IMG/VR virus record: IMGVR_UViG_3300023220_001073
Location: 1 to 21,214 of that record
Origin: a virus
Length of the DNA: 21,214 nucleotides
Direction: 5' to 3' (one strand)
Below are positions 21,135 to 21,214 of this stretch, piece after piece (position 1 is the first letter of the stretch; every line of letters begins with the position of its first letter). Made by a program: the position numbers and the translations under genes. Under the pieces are notes generated by a model. It saw nothing but the letters and a program-made list of their open reading frames with translations. It did no database searches and was not told the DNA's origin.

Positions 21135-21214
21135 TGCCTCAAGTAGAATTGCAATTCGCCTCTGGCTTCTATGAAAGTCAAAGCCGTCCTTTGGCTTTTC
21201 AAAGGTGCGTCAAT
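21134..21214 (+). CDS. probable gp10-like head-closure protein, 5' end only
   Basis: Only 27 codons lie inside the window, starting at the ATG overlapping the preceding stop (TAATG). The segment FASGFYESQSRPLAFQRCVN fits the start of phage stabilisation proteins of the gp10 type, which follow gp4 in P22-like gene order. Assignment by order and short text only. Confidence 0.4.
   Translation, partial: MPQVELQFASGFYESQSRPLAFQRCVN

Noticed and set aside
1-21214. CRISPR array, tRNA, insertion sequence or attachment site
   Set aside because: I saw no regularly spaced repeats, cloverleaf, transposase or integrase gene anywhere in the window.

Overview
The window is the early-to-structural part of a tailed double-stranded DNA phage or prophage of the P22-like (short-tailed, headful-packaging) type. 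It has a lambdoid-style immunity switch at the left edge, so the phage is probably temperate. No host gene, integrase, attachment site, lysis cassette or tRNA is visible. Shine-Dalgarno sequences, sigma-70-like promoters, ATGA/TGATG gene overlaps and moderate base composition fit a proteobacterial, probably gammaproteobacterial, host. The sequence does not allow a closer call.

Layout. Positions 1-240 hold a doubtful small-protein region. A short leftward CI-like repressor (160-420) faces a rightward Cro/YdaS-like gene (480-764), and their promoters overlap around a TTTATA-N7-TATAAA palindrome. A rightward early operon (799-4752) then encodes a membrane-anchored protein, an O-like replication initiator with iteron-like repeats inside the gene, an HNH/zinc-knuckle protein, a membrane-anchored SGNH hydrolase, another membrane-anchored protein, a small protein with a classical C2HC zinc finger, and a Q-like late regulator. 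A TTGACA-N17-TAAATT promoter directly follows the Q-like gene, as pR' does in lambda.

The late region (4832 to the end) follows the usual head order: small terminase, large terminase, a two-helix membrane protein, portal, a small protein, a phage-encoded GroES-like co-chaperonin, scaffold and an AT-hook-like protein. A 287-base untranslated stretch packed with hairpins comes next. It is followed by a decoration-like protein, the major capsid protein and a strong intrinsic terminator, then by beta-rich structural proteins, a fibre-like gene split by a frameshift in a run of nine Gs, an ankyrin-like Cys-rich protein, two small proteins, a 904-residue tail fibre, two small proteins, a P22 gp4-like adaptor and the first 27 codons of a probable gp10-like protein.

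How it works together. The repressor/Cro pair selects lysogeny or the early operon. The O-like protein starts replication, probably at repeats in its own gene. The Q-like protein opens the late operon. Portal, scaffold, co-chaperonin and coat build the procapsid, the terminases fill it, and gp4/gp10-like proteins seal it for tail attachment. The least conventional elements are the G-tract frameshift in the fibre gene, the multi-hairpin leader before the capsid genes, the phage GroES, the membrane SGNH hydrolase and the zinc-finger gene.
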